Assembly: GCA_030149475.1 (NCBI GenBank)
Contig: JASBRL010000082.1
Span: forward strand, 1 to 64,000
Direction: 5' to 3'
Source of the DNA: Marinobacter sp.
GTDB taxonomy: Bacteria; Pseudomonadota; Gammaproteobacteria; Pseudomonadales; Oleiphilaceae
DNA length: 64,000 bases
The first letter of the stretch is position 1. The number at the start of each line of letters is the position of its first letter. The notes beneath the pieces are model-generated. The model ran no database searches. It was given only the letters and a program-made list of their open reading frames with translations, and was not told the DNA's origin. The translations under genes and the position numbers were made by a program. Positions 56,556-64,000 of this stretch are shown here, piece after piece.

Positions 56556-58106
56556 ATGGCCGAAGCCGTCACCCGCAAGCCTCCCCGGGTAAAACGTCAG
56601 ATAAACCCATGGTTTATCGCGCCGATTGTCGCCCTGGCGGCTTTCATGGAAGTGCTCGACATCTCCATTGCCAATGTCTCCCTGCAGAATATTGCGGGCA
56701 GTCTGGCGGCGGGCCCGGACGAGGCCACCTGGGTGCTTACCTCGTACCTGGTCACCAACGCGATTGCCTTGCCGATAGCCGGCTGGCTGTCGGAATATTT
56801 CGGCCGAACCCGTTTTTTTATTGCCTGTATCGCCGGCTTCAGCCTGGCGTCCCTGGCCTGCGGGCTGGCGCCAAACCTGGCCTCGCTGATTCTGTTCCGG
56901 GCCATACAAGGGCTGGCTGGCGGTGCGTTGCAACCCGTATCGCAGGCGATTCTGGCTGATGCCTTTCCCCCGGCCAAACGGGCCATGGCTTTCGCGGTCT
57001 ACGGCATTGCGGTGGTGGCCGCCCCCGCCATCGGGCCGACACTCGGCGGCTGGATTACCGATCAGTTCAGCTGGCACTGGATTTTCCTGATCAATGTACC
57101 CGTGGGCGTGGTGCTGATCGTGCTTATCCGCGCCTTTGTTCCAGAAGACGAGAAACCGGAACACAGTATCCGTATTGACTACCTGGGTTTCGGCCTGATT
57201 GCTCTGGGGCTGGGCAGCCTGCAATGGCTGTTGGACCGGGGACAACCGCAGGACTGGTTCAGCTCTGTGGAAATCCGCATTCTCGCTGGCGTGGCCACGG
57301 TTGCTCTGCTGACCTACATCGTACGGGCACTGGATCAGGACAAGCCGATCGTCGACCTGCACCTGTACCGCTACCGCAACTATGCCATCTCCAACCTGAT
57401 GATGTTTGTACTGGGCGTGGTGTTGCTCGGGTCCACCGCCCTGCTGCCGCTGTTCATGCAGACGTTACTGGGCTATACCGCGCTGGACGCGGGGCTGGTC
57501 ATTTCCCCCGGCGGCTTCGCGATCATGGCGATGATGCCCATCGTCGGCAAACTGGCCGGCAAGGTGGACTTGCGTAAACTGATCACCTTCGGACTTATTG
57601 TTTCCGGTTCGGCTCTCTGGGCCATGGGGAACTTCACCACCCAGGTGGACATGTACACGCTGGCGCTGTTCCGGGCCTGGCAGACAGTCGGGATTGCCTT
57701 CCTGTTCATCCCGATCACCACCATGGCGTATGTGGGTCTGCCGGAAAGTGCCAACAACCAGGCCTCTTCAATGCTTGCGTTCATGCGTAACCTTGGCGGG
57801 GGCGTGGGCATTTCGATGCTGGTGATCGCGCTTGAGCGCATGGGCGCCCATCACCGGGTACCGATGGTGGCCAACACCAGCCCGGGCGATGCTCAGTGGG
57901 AGCAAAGCCTGAGCCAGTTGCAGCACCTGGTGGGAAGCCACCAACAGGCCCTCGCCATCCTGAACCAGAAGGTCCAGGCTCAGGCCCAGATGCTGGCCTT
58001 CATCGACAGTTTCCATCTCATGGCCATGCTGTTCTTCGTGATGATTCCGCTGGTATGGCTGCTGAAACCGGGCCAGGCCGAAAGTACCACCCCTCCGGCA
58101 CACTGA
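56556..58106 (+). CDS. DHA2-family MFS transporter (EmrB-like)
   Basis: A 516-residue permease with about 14 transmembrane helices and DHA2 features (EVLDISIANVSLQNIAG, GWLSEYFGRTRFF, GPTLGGWITDQFSWHWIFLINVP). It is a proton-driven drug or toxicant exporter, acting with the preceding fusion protein and an unlinked TolC. The substrate is unknown. Confidence 0.94.
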   Translation: MAEAVTRKPPRVKRQINPWFIAPIVALAAFMEVLDISIANVSLQNIAGSLAAGPDEATWVLTSYLVTNAIALPIAGWLSEYFGRTRFFIACIAGFSLASLACGLAPNLASLILFRAIQGLAGGALQPVSQAILADAFPPAKRAMAFAVYGIAVVAAPAIGPTLGGWITDQFSWHWIFLINVPVGVVLIVLIRAFVPEDEKPEHSIRIDYLGFGLIALGLGSLQWLLDRGQPQDWFSSVEIRILAGVATVALLTYIVRALDQDKPIVDLHLYRYRNYAISNLMMFVLGVVLLGSTALLPLFMQTLLGYTALDAGLVISPGGFAIMAMMPIVGKLAGKVDLRKLITFGLIVSGSALWAMGNFTTQVDMYTLALFRAWQTVGIAFLFIPITTMAYVGLPESANNQASSMLAFMRNLGGGVGISMLVIALERMGAHHRVPMVANTSPGDAQWEQSLSQLQHLVGSHQQALAILNQKVQAQAQMLAFIDSFHLMAMLFFVMIPLVWLLKPGQAESTTPPAH

Positions 58107-58214
58107 CCAATCCATACGCCAACAAGCTGTCAGGATGATTCACGCCCCATCTCAGTCACACCCACTGCGCCGGCCAGGTTGACAATCCCAGACTACCTAC
58201 TTGCAAAACTCAAA

Positions 58215-58229
58215 CAATAAGCATTATCA
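58215..58229 (+). promoter_or_regulatory. Fur box upstream of the cupredoxin/FTR1 genes
   Basis: CAATAAGCATTATCA matches the reverse complement of TGATAAT-N-ATTATCA at about 11 of 14 positions. It sits 70-85 bases before the cupredoxin ATG. It predicts iron-dependent repression. Confidence 0.6.
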
Positions 58230-58300
58230 TTCGTATCAATATCCGTGCATGGCCGTTGATGGCCGAAATAACTGATTCATCCAGCCTGGAGTGACCACTA

Positions 58301-58636
58301 ATGGGTAAAGCATTTCGTGCCATCTTTCTCACCACCATAGCCCTGGCCCTGCCGCTCACCGCAGGGGCCAGCGAAGACGACTATGTCCTGTCCCTCAAGG
58401 ACCATACCTTCTCTCCGCAAAATCTGGTTCTGCCGAAGAATCAAAGGGTCAAGCTGATTGTTCACAACCTGGACAAGTCGCCGGCGGAATTTGAAAGCCA
58501 CGACCTGGACGTCGAAAAAATTGTTCCCGGAGGGCAAAGCATTTCGGTGTTTGTCGGACCTCTGGAACCCGGCCGGTACAGCTTTGCCGACGAATACCAT
58601 GAAGACCAGTCCAAGGCCTACTTGACGGTCGAGTAA
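58301..58636 (+). CDS. Periplasmic cupredoxin-domain protein
   Basis: A 111-residue exported protein: signal peptide about 1-22 (ALPLTAGA-S), then a cupredoxin-like beta-barrel (VLSLKDHTFSPQNLVLPKNQ, KLIVHNLDKSPAEFESHDL, PLEPGRYSFADEYHEDQ). It resembles the EfeO-like cupredoxin modules paired with FTR1 permeases in bacterial iron uptake, probably handling iron or copper at the periplasmic side. FTR1 follows. Confidence 0.82.
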   Translation: MGKAFRAIFLTTIALALPLTAGASEDDYVLSLKDHTFSPQNLVLPKNQRVKLIVHNLDKSPAEFESHDLDVEKIVPGGQSISVFVGPLEPGRYSFADEYHEDQSKAYLTVE

Positions 58637-58709
58637 GTAACCGCGGCCGGCGACGCCCTGTTACAGGCGCAGACACCGGCATCCCGCTAACCGACTCAGG
58701 ACAAGCCCT

Positions 58710-59561
58710 ATGTTTTCAACGGCGTTAATCGTATTTCGGGAAGTGCTCGAAGCGGCCATGGTGATCTCTATTGTCACGGCGGCGACCAAAACGGTGCCGA
58801 AGCGCGGCGTCTGGATTATCTCCGGTCTGATCGTCGGGTTGCTTGGTGCCGGCCTGGTAGCCATGTTTGCTGGCGCGATACAGTCCTGGGCCTCAGGCAT
58901 GGGCCAGGAAATATTCAATGCATCGGTCATGTTCGTCGCGGTTGCCATGCTGACGTGGCACAGCGTCTGGATGGGCCGGCATGGCCGCGAACTGTCGCAG
59001 AATCTGATGTCAACCGGTCGTCAGGTGCAGACCGGCAGCAAGTCGCTGCTGGCACTGGCCCTGGTGGTTGGCCTCGCTCTGCTTCGCGAGGGCTCCGAGA
59101 CTGTGCTGTTTCTCTACGGCATTGCCGTCAGTGATTCGGGCTCCCTGCTCCAGATGACCGCCGGCGCGGCGATGGGCATAGCGGGGGGTGTAGCGATGGG
59201 CGCAGCCCTGTACCTGGGCCTGTTGCAGATTTCCATGAAACGGATATTCGGCGTCACCAATGCGCTGATCATCCTGCTGGCGGCCGGCATGGCCAGTCAG
59301 GGTATCGGCTTCCTGGTTGACGCCAACATCGTGCCAGCCTGGGGGTTCCGCATCTGGGATACCTCCTGGCTACTCAGTGATTCCAGTGTATTGGGTCAGA
59401 TTCTGCACGCACTGGTGGGCTATACAGCCAGGCCCGCTGGCATTCAGGTCGCGGTGTATCTGGTTACGCTGATCGGCATCGTGCTGGCCGTACGCTACAT
59501 TGGCACTCCGGCAGCCCGCCAGACACCGACCCGACAGGGAACGGCACCAGACGTTTCATAA
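58710..59561 (+). CDS. FTR1 family iron permease
   Basis: A 283-residue polytopic permease with the two R-E-x-x-E iron-binding motifs: REVLE (residues 10-14) and REGSE (126-130). About seven helices. It imports iron across the inner membrane. It forms a two-gene unit with the preceding cupredoxin; no efeB- or ferredoxin-type partners are adjacent. Confidence 0.93.
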   Translation: MFSTALIVFREVLEAAMVISIVTAATKTVPKRGVWIISGLIVGLLGAGLVAMFAGAIQSWASGMGQEIFNASVMFVAVAMLTWHSVWMGRHGRELSQNLMSTGRQVQTGSKSLLALALVVGLALLREGSETVLFLYGIAVSDSGSLLQMTAGAAMGIAGGVAMGAALYLGLLQISMKRIFGVTNALIILLAAGMASQGIGFLVDANIVPAWGFRIWDTSWLLSDSSVLGQILHALVGYTARPAGIQVAVYLVTLIGIVLAVRYIGTPAARQTPTRQGTAPDVS

Positions 59562-59594
59562 CCATCAAAACCGCGCAAGCGTGGCGATATGTGA

Positions 59595-59629
59595 TTAAGG
59601 AGGTGCTGAATAATTCGGCGCTTCCTTAA
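59595..59629. repeat. TAAGGA-GTGCTGA-type hairpin
   Basis: TTAAGGAGGTGC and GCGCTTCCTTAA pair with two mismatches around an 11-base loop. Its left half resembles 12467-12486 (TAAGGAAGTGCTGATCAATT). It could be a terminator of FTR1 or an element end. Confidence 0.45.
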
Positions 59630-59659
59630 CACAGATGTCATTAAATACCGTTAATAATC

Positions 59660-59691
59660 CCTGTCAGGCGTAACCCAATCATCCTGACAGG
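59660..59691 (+). promoter_or_regulatory. Inverted repeat over the ribosome binding site of the first phosphatase
   Basis: CCTGTCAGG (59660-59668) and CCTGACAGG (59683-59691) form a perfect nine-base stem with a 14-base loop. The right arm includes the start of the CAGGAG ribosome binding site of the ATG at 59700. It could be an operator or an mRNA hairpin hiding the ribosome binding site. Confidence 0.6.
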
Positions 59692-59706
59692 AGCAAGTTA
59701 TGAAAA

Positions 59707-59722
59707 ATCGAATAATCGAATA
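59707..59722 (+). repeat. 8-base tandem duplication that breaks the signal-peptide frame
   Basis: ATCGAATA is present twice in tandem. Removing one copy joins the ATG at 59700 in frame with the phosphatase, giving MKNRITGVLLASAASLASA, a normal signal peptide. With both copies the ATG frame stops at TAA 59721-59723. Confidence 0.95.
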
Positions 59723-59728
59723 ACAGGT

Positions 59729-61231
59729 GTGCTGCTGGCCTCAGCAGCGAGCCTCGCCAGTGCTGTGACCAACGCGGCACTGCCAACCTATCAAAGCAAC
59801 AGCACATGGTACACCGACGCTCAGACCGTGTTGCAGCAACGCCTCGCCGGAGACCGCACCGAGCGTCAGGCAAAGAACGTCATACTGTTTATCGGAGACG
59901 GCATGGGCGTCTCCACGCTGACGGCGGCCCGGATTCGTGAGGGACAACTCGCGGGCAAAACCGGTGAAGAGAATTTCCTGAGCTTTGAGACCTTCCCCTA
60001 CAGCGGCCTGTCAAAAACCTACAACACGAACCAGCAGACGCCAGACTCGGCCGGCACGGTAACCGCAATGATGAGCGGCGTAAAGACCAAAGCCGGTGTC
60101 ATCAATATCAGCGAAAACGTTCTGCGGGGCGACTGTGCCGCCAGCCGTGGCCAGGAACTGACCACCGCACTCGAACGTGCGGAGGCCAGTGGGCGCGCAA
60201 CCGGCGTGGTAACCACCGCCCGCCTGACTCACGCCACCCCTGCCGGTGCCTACGCCAAAGTGGCCGAGCGAAACTGGGAGTACGCCGCCCCGGACGGCTG
60301 CAAGGACATCGCCGATCAACTTGTGTCCTTTGATATCGGCGATGGCATCGACGTGGCGTTCGGAGGTGGTCGTCGCAATTTTTTACCCGACAGTGTCACC
60401 GACCTCGAAGGCCAGACCGGCAAACGCAAGGACGGCCGGGATCTGACCGCGGAGTGGAAGAGCCGACATCCCGAAGGAGTGTATGTGAACGACCTCGCCG
60501 GATTCGATGCCATTCCGGCCAATACCCCTCAGGTGCTGGGGCTATTCAACAGTTCTCACATGCGGTATGAGGCCGACCGGGTGAACGACATCGCCGGTGA
60601 GCCCTCGCTCGCGCAAATGACCACCCGGGCCATTGATGTGCTCAAACAGAACGACAAGGGCTTCTTCCTGATGGTTGAAGCCGGTCGAATTGATCACGCA
60701 CATCATGCCGGCAACGCCTACAATGCGCTGGGAGACACCATTGAATTGTCCAATGCGGTGAAGGCGGCCCTCAGCCAGGTCGATCTGAAAGACACACTTA
60801 TCCTGGTCACCGCCGACCACAGCCATGTCTTTACCATCGCCGGCTATCCGACCCGCGGAAATCCCGTACTGGGCACGGTAACCACCAATGACAGCAGCGG
60901 CCTGGCCAACACCCAGCCGGCTCTGGCAGCGGACAGCCTGCCCTACACCACCCTCGGCTACACCAATGGTCGGGGCTTTGCGGACCTCGGCAGCACGACA
61001 GATGCCGATGCCCGCTACTCAATGCCGACGGATACAGGCCGCAAAGACCTCACCAACACGGATACCACCCAGCCCGGTTTTCATCAGGAGGCACTGGTTC
61101 CTCTGGGCGCAGAAACCCATGCCGGTGAAGACGTCACGGTTCACGCCACAGGCGTCGATGCCTTTCTTGTTCAGGGTGACATGGAACAGAACCAGCTTTA
61201 CCACATCATGACCCGGGCAATGGGCCTTTAG
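59729..61231 (+). CDS. Alkaline phosphatase (PhoA-like), N terminus frameshifted
   Basis: A 500-residue alkaline phosphatase, a phosphomonoesterase that releases phosphate in the periplasm. The metal site is visible as NVILFIGDGMGVS, the catalytic Ser in TPDSAGTVTAMM, and GRIDHAHHAGNAYNAL and VTADHSHVFT. An 8-base tandem duplication puts the natural ATG (59700, good AGGAG ribosome binding site) out of frame. The remaining in-frame start is GTG 59729, six bases after that ATG's stop, giving a signal peptide lacking its charged N-region. Translation could occur by reinitiation. It may be a phase-variable or recently damaged gene. Confidence 0.88.
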   Translation: MLLASAASLASAVTNAALPTYQSNSTWYTDAQTVLQQRLAGDRTERQAKNVILFIGDGMGVSTLTAARIREGQLAGKTGEENFLSFETFPYSGLSKTYNTNQQTPDSAGTVTAMMSGVKTKAGVINISENVLRGDCAASRGQELTTALERAEASGRATGVVTTARLTHATPAGAYAKVAERNWEYAAPDGCKDIADQLVSFDIGDGIDVAFGGGRRNFLPDSVTDLEGQTGKRKDGRDLTAEWKSRHPEGVYVNDLAGFDAIPANTPQVLGLFNSSHMRYEADRVNDIAGEPSLAQMTTRAIDVLKQNDKGFFLMVEAGRIDHAHHAGNAYNALGDTIELSNAVKAALSQVDLKDTLILVTADHSHVFTIAGYPTRGNPVLGTVTTNDSSGLANTQPALAADSLPYTTLGYTNGRGFADLGSTTDADARYSMPTDTGRKDLTNTDTTQPGFHQEALVPLGAETHAGEDVTVHATGVDAFLVQGDMEQNQLYHIMTRAMGL

Positions 61232-61269
61232 GGCTCTCCGTACAACGAATACACACGAGGACTGATGAA

Positions 61270-62829
61270 ATGAAACAGATCGCAAGACTGACTCTGATTG
61301 CGGCAACCGCGGCAACTCTGACCGCCTGCGGAAACGACCGGCAAGCGACGACTGACAGCCTCCACGTGCCGGATGTCCAGGCAAAAAGCACCTGGTACGT
61401 CAATGCCGAGCAACAGGTCAACGCCGCAGCCACACGAACGGTGAACCACAAAGCCGGCGCCGCAAAGAACGTCATACTGTTTGTCGGCGACGGCATGGGT
61501 GTCTCGACGATTACCGCTGCGCGGATAATGGAAGGCCAGATGCGGGGCCAGCCGGGTGAGGAGAACCAGTTGAGCTTCGAAAAAATGCCGTTCACGGGGC
61601 TGGTAAAAACCTACAACACCAATCAGCAGACGCCCGATTCGGCGGGCACGATGACCGCGCTGATGACCGGCGTCAAATCCAAGGCCGGTGTACTGAGCGT
61701 TTCCGAGAATGTGCTTCGCGGAGACTGCGCATCCAGCCAGGGAAAGGAACTGACAACACTGGCTGAGCTTGCTGAAACCCAGGGCCGGTCAACCGGTATC
61801 GTCAGTACCGCCCGAATTACCCATGCCACTCCGGGTGCGGTCTACGCGAAGACGCCGGAACGTAACTGGGAGTACAGCGCGCCGACCGGCTGCAAGGATA
61901 TTGCCGCTCAGTTGGTTGAGTTCGCCGCGGGTGATGGTCTGGACGTGGTCATGGGCGGCGGGCGTCGCAATTTCCTGCCAACGACAGTGACCGATATCGA
62001 AGGTAAAAGCGGCAAGCGCACGGACAGCCGGAACCTGGTCAGTGAATGGCAAAGCAAGTACCCCCAGGGAACTTACGTGCAAACCAAGGCGGAGTTCGAT
62101 GCCGTCCCGGCCAGCGCGTCCAGATTACTGGGGCTGTTCAACAGCTCACACATGCGCTATGAAGCGGACCGCAAAAACGATTTTGCAGGCGAGCCATCGT
62201 TGACGGACATGACCAGCAAGGCGATCGACGTGTTGTCGAACAACAAAAGCGGGTATTTCCTGATGGTGGAAGCAGGGCGCATTGATCATGCCCATCACGC
62301 CGGTAATGCCTACAATGCGCTGTCGGATACCGTGGAATTGTCACGGGCAGTGAAAGCGGCTCTCGACAAGACGGACCCGGCGGAAACACTGATCCTGGTC
62401 ACCGCTGACCACAGTCATGTGTTCACGATCGCCGGCTACCCTACCCGGGGCAACCCCATTCTGGGCAAAGTTATCGGCAACGACAGCAGCGGCCAGACAG
62501 AAGCCCAGCCGGCACTGGCCAAGGATAGCCTGCCCTACACCACCCTGGGCTATACCAATGGCCGGGGCTTTGCCGATTATGGCACGACCACGGACGCGGA
62601 TGTCCGGTACGCCAACCCGGTGGACGCCGGGCGCAAGGATCTGACAGCGATCGATACCACCCAGCCGGGCTTCCATCAGGAGTCGCTGATTCCGTTGTCG
62701 GCGGAGACCCACGCAGGTGAGGACGTCGCGGTATTTGCGAGAGGGCCCGGCGCCGATCTGGTCACCGGTACACTTGAGCAGAATGTCCTGTTCCACGTAA
62801 TGGCGTATAGCGGCGGCTTGCTGCCCTGA
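61270..62829 (+). CDS. Alkaline phosphatase (PhoA-like), lipoprotein form
   Basis: A 519-residue paralog of the preceding gene, highly similar throughout (FVGDGMGVSTITAARI; TPDSAGTMTALMTGVKSKAG; GRIDHAHHAGNAYNAL; TADHSHVFTIAGYPTRGNP). Its N terminus is a lipoprotein signal (LTLIAATAATLTAC, Cys about 18), unlike the plain signal peptide of its neighbour, so it is probably membrane-anchored. It starts 38 bases after the first gene with a GAGGA ribosome binding site, and probably shares its transcript. Confidence 0.93.
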   Translation: MKQIARLTLIAATAATLTACGNDRQATTDSLHVPDVQAKSTWYVNAEQQVNAAATRTVNHKAGAAKNVILFVGDGMGVSTITAARIMEGQMRGQPGEENQLSFEKMPFTGLVKTYNTNQQTPDSAGTMTALMTGVKSKAGVLSVSENVLRGDCASSQGKELTTLAELAETQGRSTGIVSTARITHATPGAVYAKTPERNWEYSAPTGCKDIAAQLVEFAAGDGLDVVMGGGRRNFLPTTVTDIEGKSGKRTDSRNLVSEWQSKYPQGTYVQTKAEFDAVPASASRLLGLFNSSHMRYEADRKNDFAGEPSLTDMTSKAIDVLSNNKSGYFLMVEAGRIDHAHHAGNAYNALSDTVELSRAVKAALDKTDPAETLILVTADHSHVFTIAGYPTRGNPILGKVIGNDSSGQTEAQPALAKDSLPYTTLGYTNGRGFADYGTTTDADVRYANPVDAGRKDLTAIDTTQPGFHQESLIPLSAETHAGEDVAVFARGPGADLVTGTLEQNVLFHVMAYSGGLLP

Positions 62830-62904
62830 CCCCACGCCCGGCTGGCCTTCTCCCTCCCGGGAGGAAGCCGCTGTTCAACCATCGTAATCTGGAGGTGAGC
62901 CCGT

Positions 62905-63645
62905 ATGAATCGTTTTGTGTTACTTGCCGGCTGGTTGACCAGCCTGGCTGTGCTCTGGTCACAGCCGACGTTGGCGGCTGATCGCTGCGAGGCAGGCCCG
63001 GACCAGGCTGTGAGGGTGGTATACCAGACACCGGATAATCCCGGCGAACGCCTGATTTTCTGGCGCTATCGCGGTAACATCGCCTGGGAGAGGCCGGCGG
63101 CGGGAATCGTAGAGCTCTGGCAACCGATGCCCAACGGTCGCCTTGCCCTGACCCGGCTTTTTTTGCAACAGCAACGCGGCATTGCCTACGAACCCGTTGA
63201 TCTGGACATGCTGGGCAAAAAACCTGACTGGCAGACAATCTCGGCACTGGCTACGCCAGAGAGCCTGGGGCTGAGTCGGGATACAGGCAGGAAGGTGACG
63301 TCCGTCGCCGGTGATCACTGCTGGACAGAACAGGGGTATGCTGATTCCGCAGAGGCCACCAGGCTCTACTGGAGCCCCGAGCTGGCGCTGGCAACCCGGC
63401 TAGAGATAAAAGCCCGTCACATACACTGGCAGGCGCAACAGGTTGATACCCGTCAGGCGTCGGTTCAGTCCCGTTTCGAGCAATGGCGGAGCTACGATCT
63501 GGTGGACTATGCCGATATTGGCGACATGGAGGCCGATCCTTTCGTCAGCCAACTGATCAACATGGGGTTCGTCGAACACAGTGAGCACAGCGCCTACTAC
63601 GCCAACGGCGTTCCCGTCAAAACATCCGCCCGTCATCGTCACTGA
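62905..63645 (+). CDS. Secreted protein of unknown function
   Basis: A 246-residue exported protein: signal peptide about 1-24 (LAGWLTSLAVLWSQPTLAA-D). The mature part has a mixed alpha/beta look, with FWRYRGNIAWERP, QWRSYDLVDYADIGDMEADP and few cysteines (C28 and one near 142, possibly a disulfide). No family recognised. It has an excellent GGAGGTGA ribosome binding site, and follows the phosphatase pair by 75 bases, so it may be part of the same unit. Confidence 0.8.
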   Translation: MNRFVLLAGWLTSLAVLWSQPTLAADRCEAGPDQAVRVVYQTPDNPGERLIFWRYRGNIAWERPAAGIVELWQPMPNGRLALTRLFLQQQRGIAYEPVDLDMLGKKPDWQTISALATPESLGLSRDTGRKVTSVAGDHCWTEQGYADSAEATRLYWSPELALATRLEIKARHIHWQAQQVDTRQASVQSRFEQWRSYDLVDYADIGDMEADPFVSQLINMGFVEHSEHSAYYANGVPVKTSARHRH

Positions 63646-63722
63646 TCAGCACCGGGTCGGGTGGACAGAATTTTCAGGCTCCGTGACACCAGGGATGGCC
63701 GGAGCGCACACCTGTTGACGAC

Positions 63723-64000
63723 TCAGACGCCCGTTTTAGTCGCGACGTAAACGCTGTTGGTCGATTCCCGGTTCTGCAACGGGTTGTAAAAGGCCACCAC
63801 ATGACAGGTGATGTCCTCGAACACCTGTGACAGTAACGTCATAAAAGCCTCATCGCAGGGCTCGTTAGACCACATGGCGAAAACGCCCCCCGGCCGGAGT
63901 TGCCTTGCCATCAAAACCAGACTCTCGAACCGGTAGAAACTGGCGTTAGTGTCATTCAACAAAGCCCGGGGCGAATGATCAATATCCAGCAGAATGGCAT
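63723..64000 (-). CDS. Spermidine synthase-like methyltransferase-fold protein (3' end only)
   Basis: The frame enters from the right edge of the window and ends at 63723, giving about 92 residues of the C terminus. ILLDIDHSPRALLND, then LVLMARQLRPGGVFAMWSNE and NSVYVATKTGV, match the C-terminal half of the spermine/spermidine synthase-type Rossmann fold. The true start is outside the window; a TTG at 63962 is not a real start. Biological substrate cannot be determined. Confidence 0.75.
   Translation of the reverse strand, partial: AILLDIDHSPRALLNDTNASFYRFESLVLMARQLRPGGVFAMWSNEPCDEAFMTLLSQVFEDITCHVVAFYNPLQNRESTNSVYVATKTGV

Noticed and set aside
59636-59655. ATGTCATTAAATACCGTTAA upstream of the phosphatase as a Pho box
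   Set aside because: The first heptad matches CTGTCAT at six of seven positions, but the second does not; a Pho box could not be supported despite the likely phosphate regulation.

Overview
The window is about 64 kb of GC-rich chromosomal DNA from a gammaproteobacterium, most likely a marine or halophilic one (Oceanospirillales/Alteromonadales type; the genus cannot be fixed from sequence alone). Support comes from a near full-length RapA, an FadE-type acyl-CoA dehydrogenase, ThiI with a rhodanese tail, PpnN, TmcA, MnmH, AcnA, LysO, a PstSCAB/PhoU block, a GGA-rich CsrB-like RNA and parts of the 'proteobacterial dedicated sortase' system, which is known mainly from marine Gammaproteobacteria. 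No rRNA, tRNA, prophage, intact insertion sequence or CRISPR array was seen. About 58 protein genes are called.

Layout. 0-9 kb: palindromic repeat, flavin-dependent oxidoreductase, GST, cold-shock protein, FadE, RapA, CysZ. 9-15 kb: VanZ-like protein, an unannotated CsrB/RsmZ-like sRNA (about 9797-10026), MnmH, MscS, YbaK-type deacylase, a UbiH-family hydroxylase and HinT. 15-21 kb: phosphate uptake on the minus strand in the order phoU-pstS-pstC-pstA-pstB, with a clear Pho box before pstS. 21-31 kb: thioesterase, UvrD, a divergent GabD-like dehydrogenase and acetylpolyamine amidohydrolase, ThiI, PpnN, cytochrome c and an ankyrin lipoprotein. 31-40 kb: DUF2237-tmcA, DadA, a receiver-HDOD protein, TatD, an HD-GYP phosphodiesterase, LysO and two small proteins. 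40-49 kb: AcnA, a zinc-finger/membrane/helical-repeat protein, a rhomboid protease with a helical-repeat tail, an OmpA-like lipoprotein with a hexanucleotide repeat, MAPEG, GlsB-like and PlsC proteins.

49.7-53.3 kb holds what I read as a decayed dedicated-sortase locus. The response regulator and histidine kinase are intact, but the divergently oriented target and sortase genes survive only as frameshifted, internally deleted remnants. 53-58 kb: DUF815 ATPase, methylglyoxal synthase, and a TetR regulator divergent from an EmrAB-type pump across a perfect 24-bp palindrome. 58-64 kb: a Fur-box-preceded cupredoxin plus FTR1 iron permease, two tandem alkaline phosphatase paralogs, a secreted unknown protein and the 3' end of a spermidine-synthase-like gene.

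The first of the two phosphatases carries an 8-bp tandem duplication that breaks its signal-peptide frame. Two themes recur. Phosphate acquisition is represented by Pst/PhoU and the phosphatase pair. Global post-transcriptional and c-di-GMP control is represented by the CsrB-like RNA and the HD-GYP and HDOD proteins. A dispersed palindromic intergenic repeat with an AATCAGAGGTTCCCT-like end occurs at least four times.
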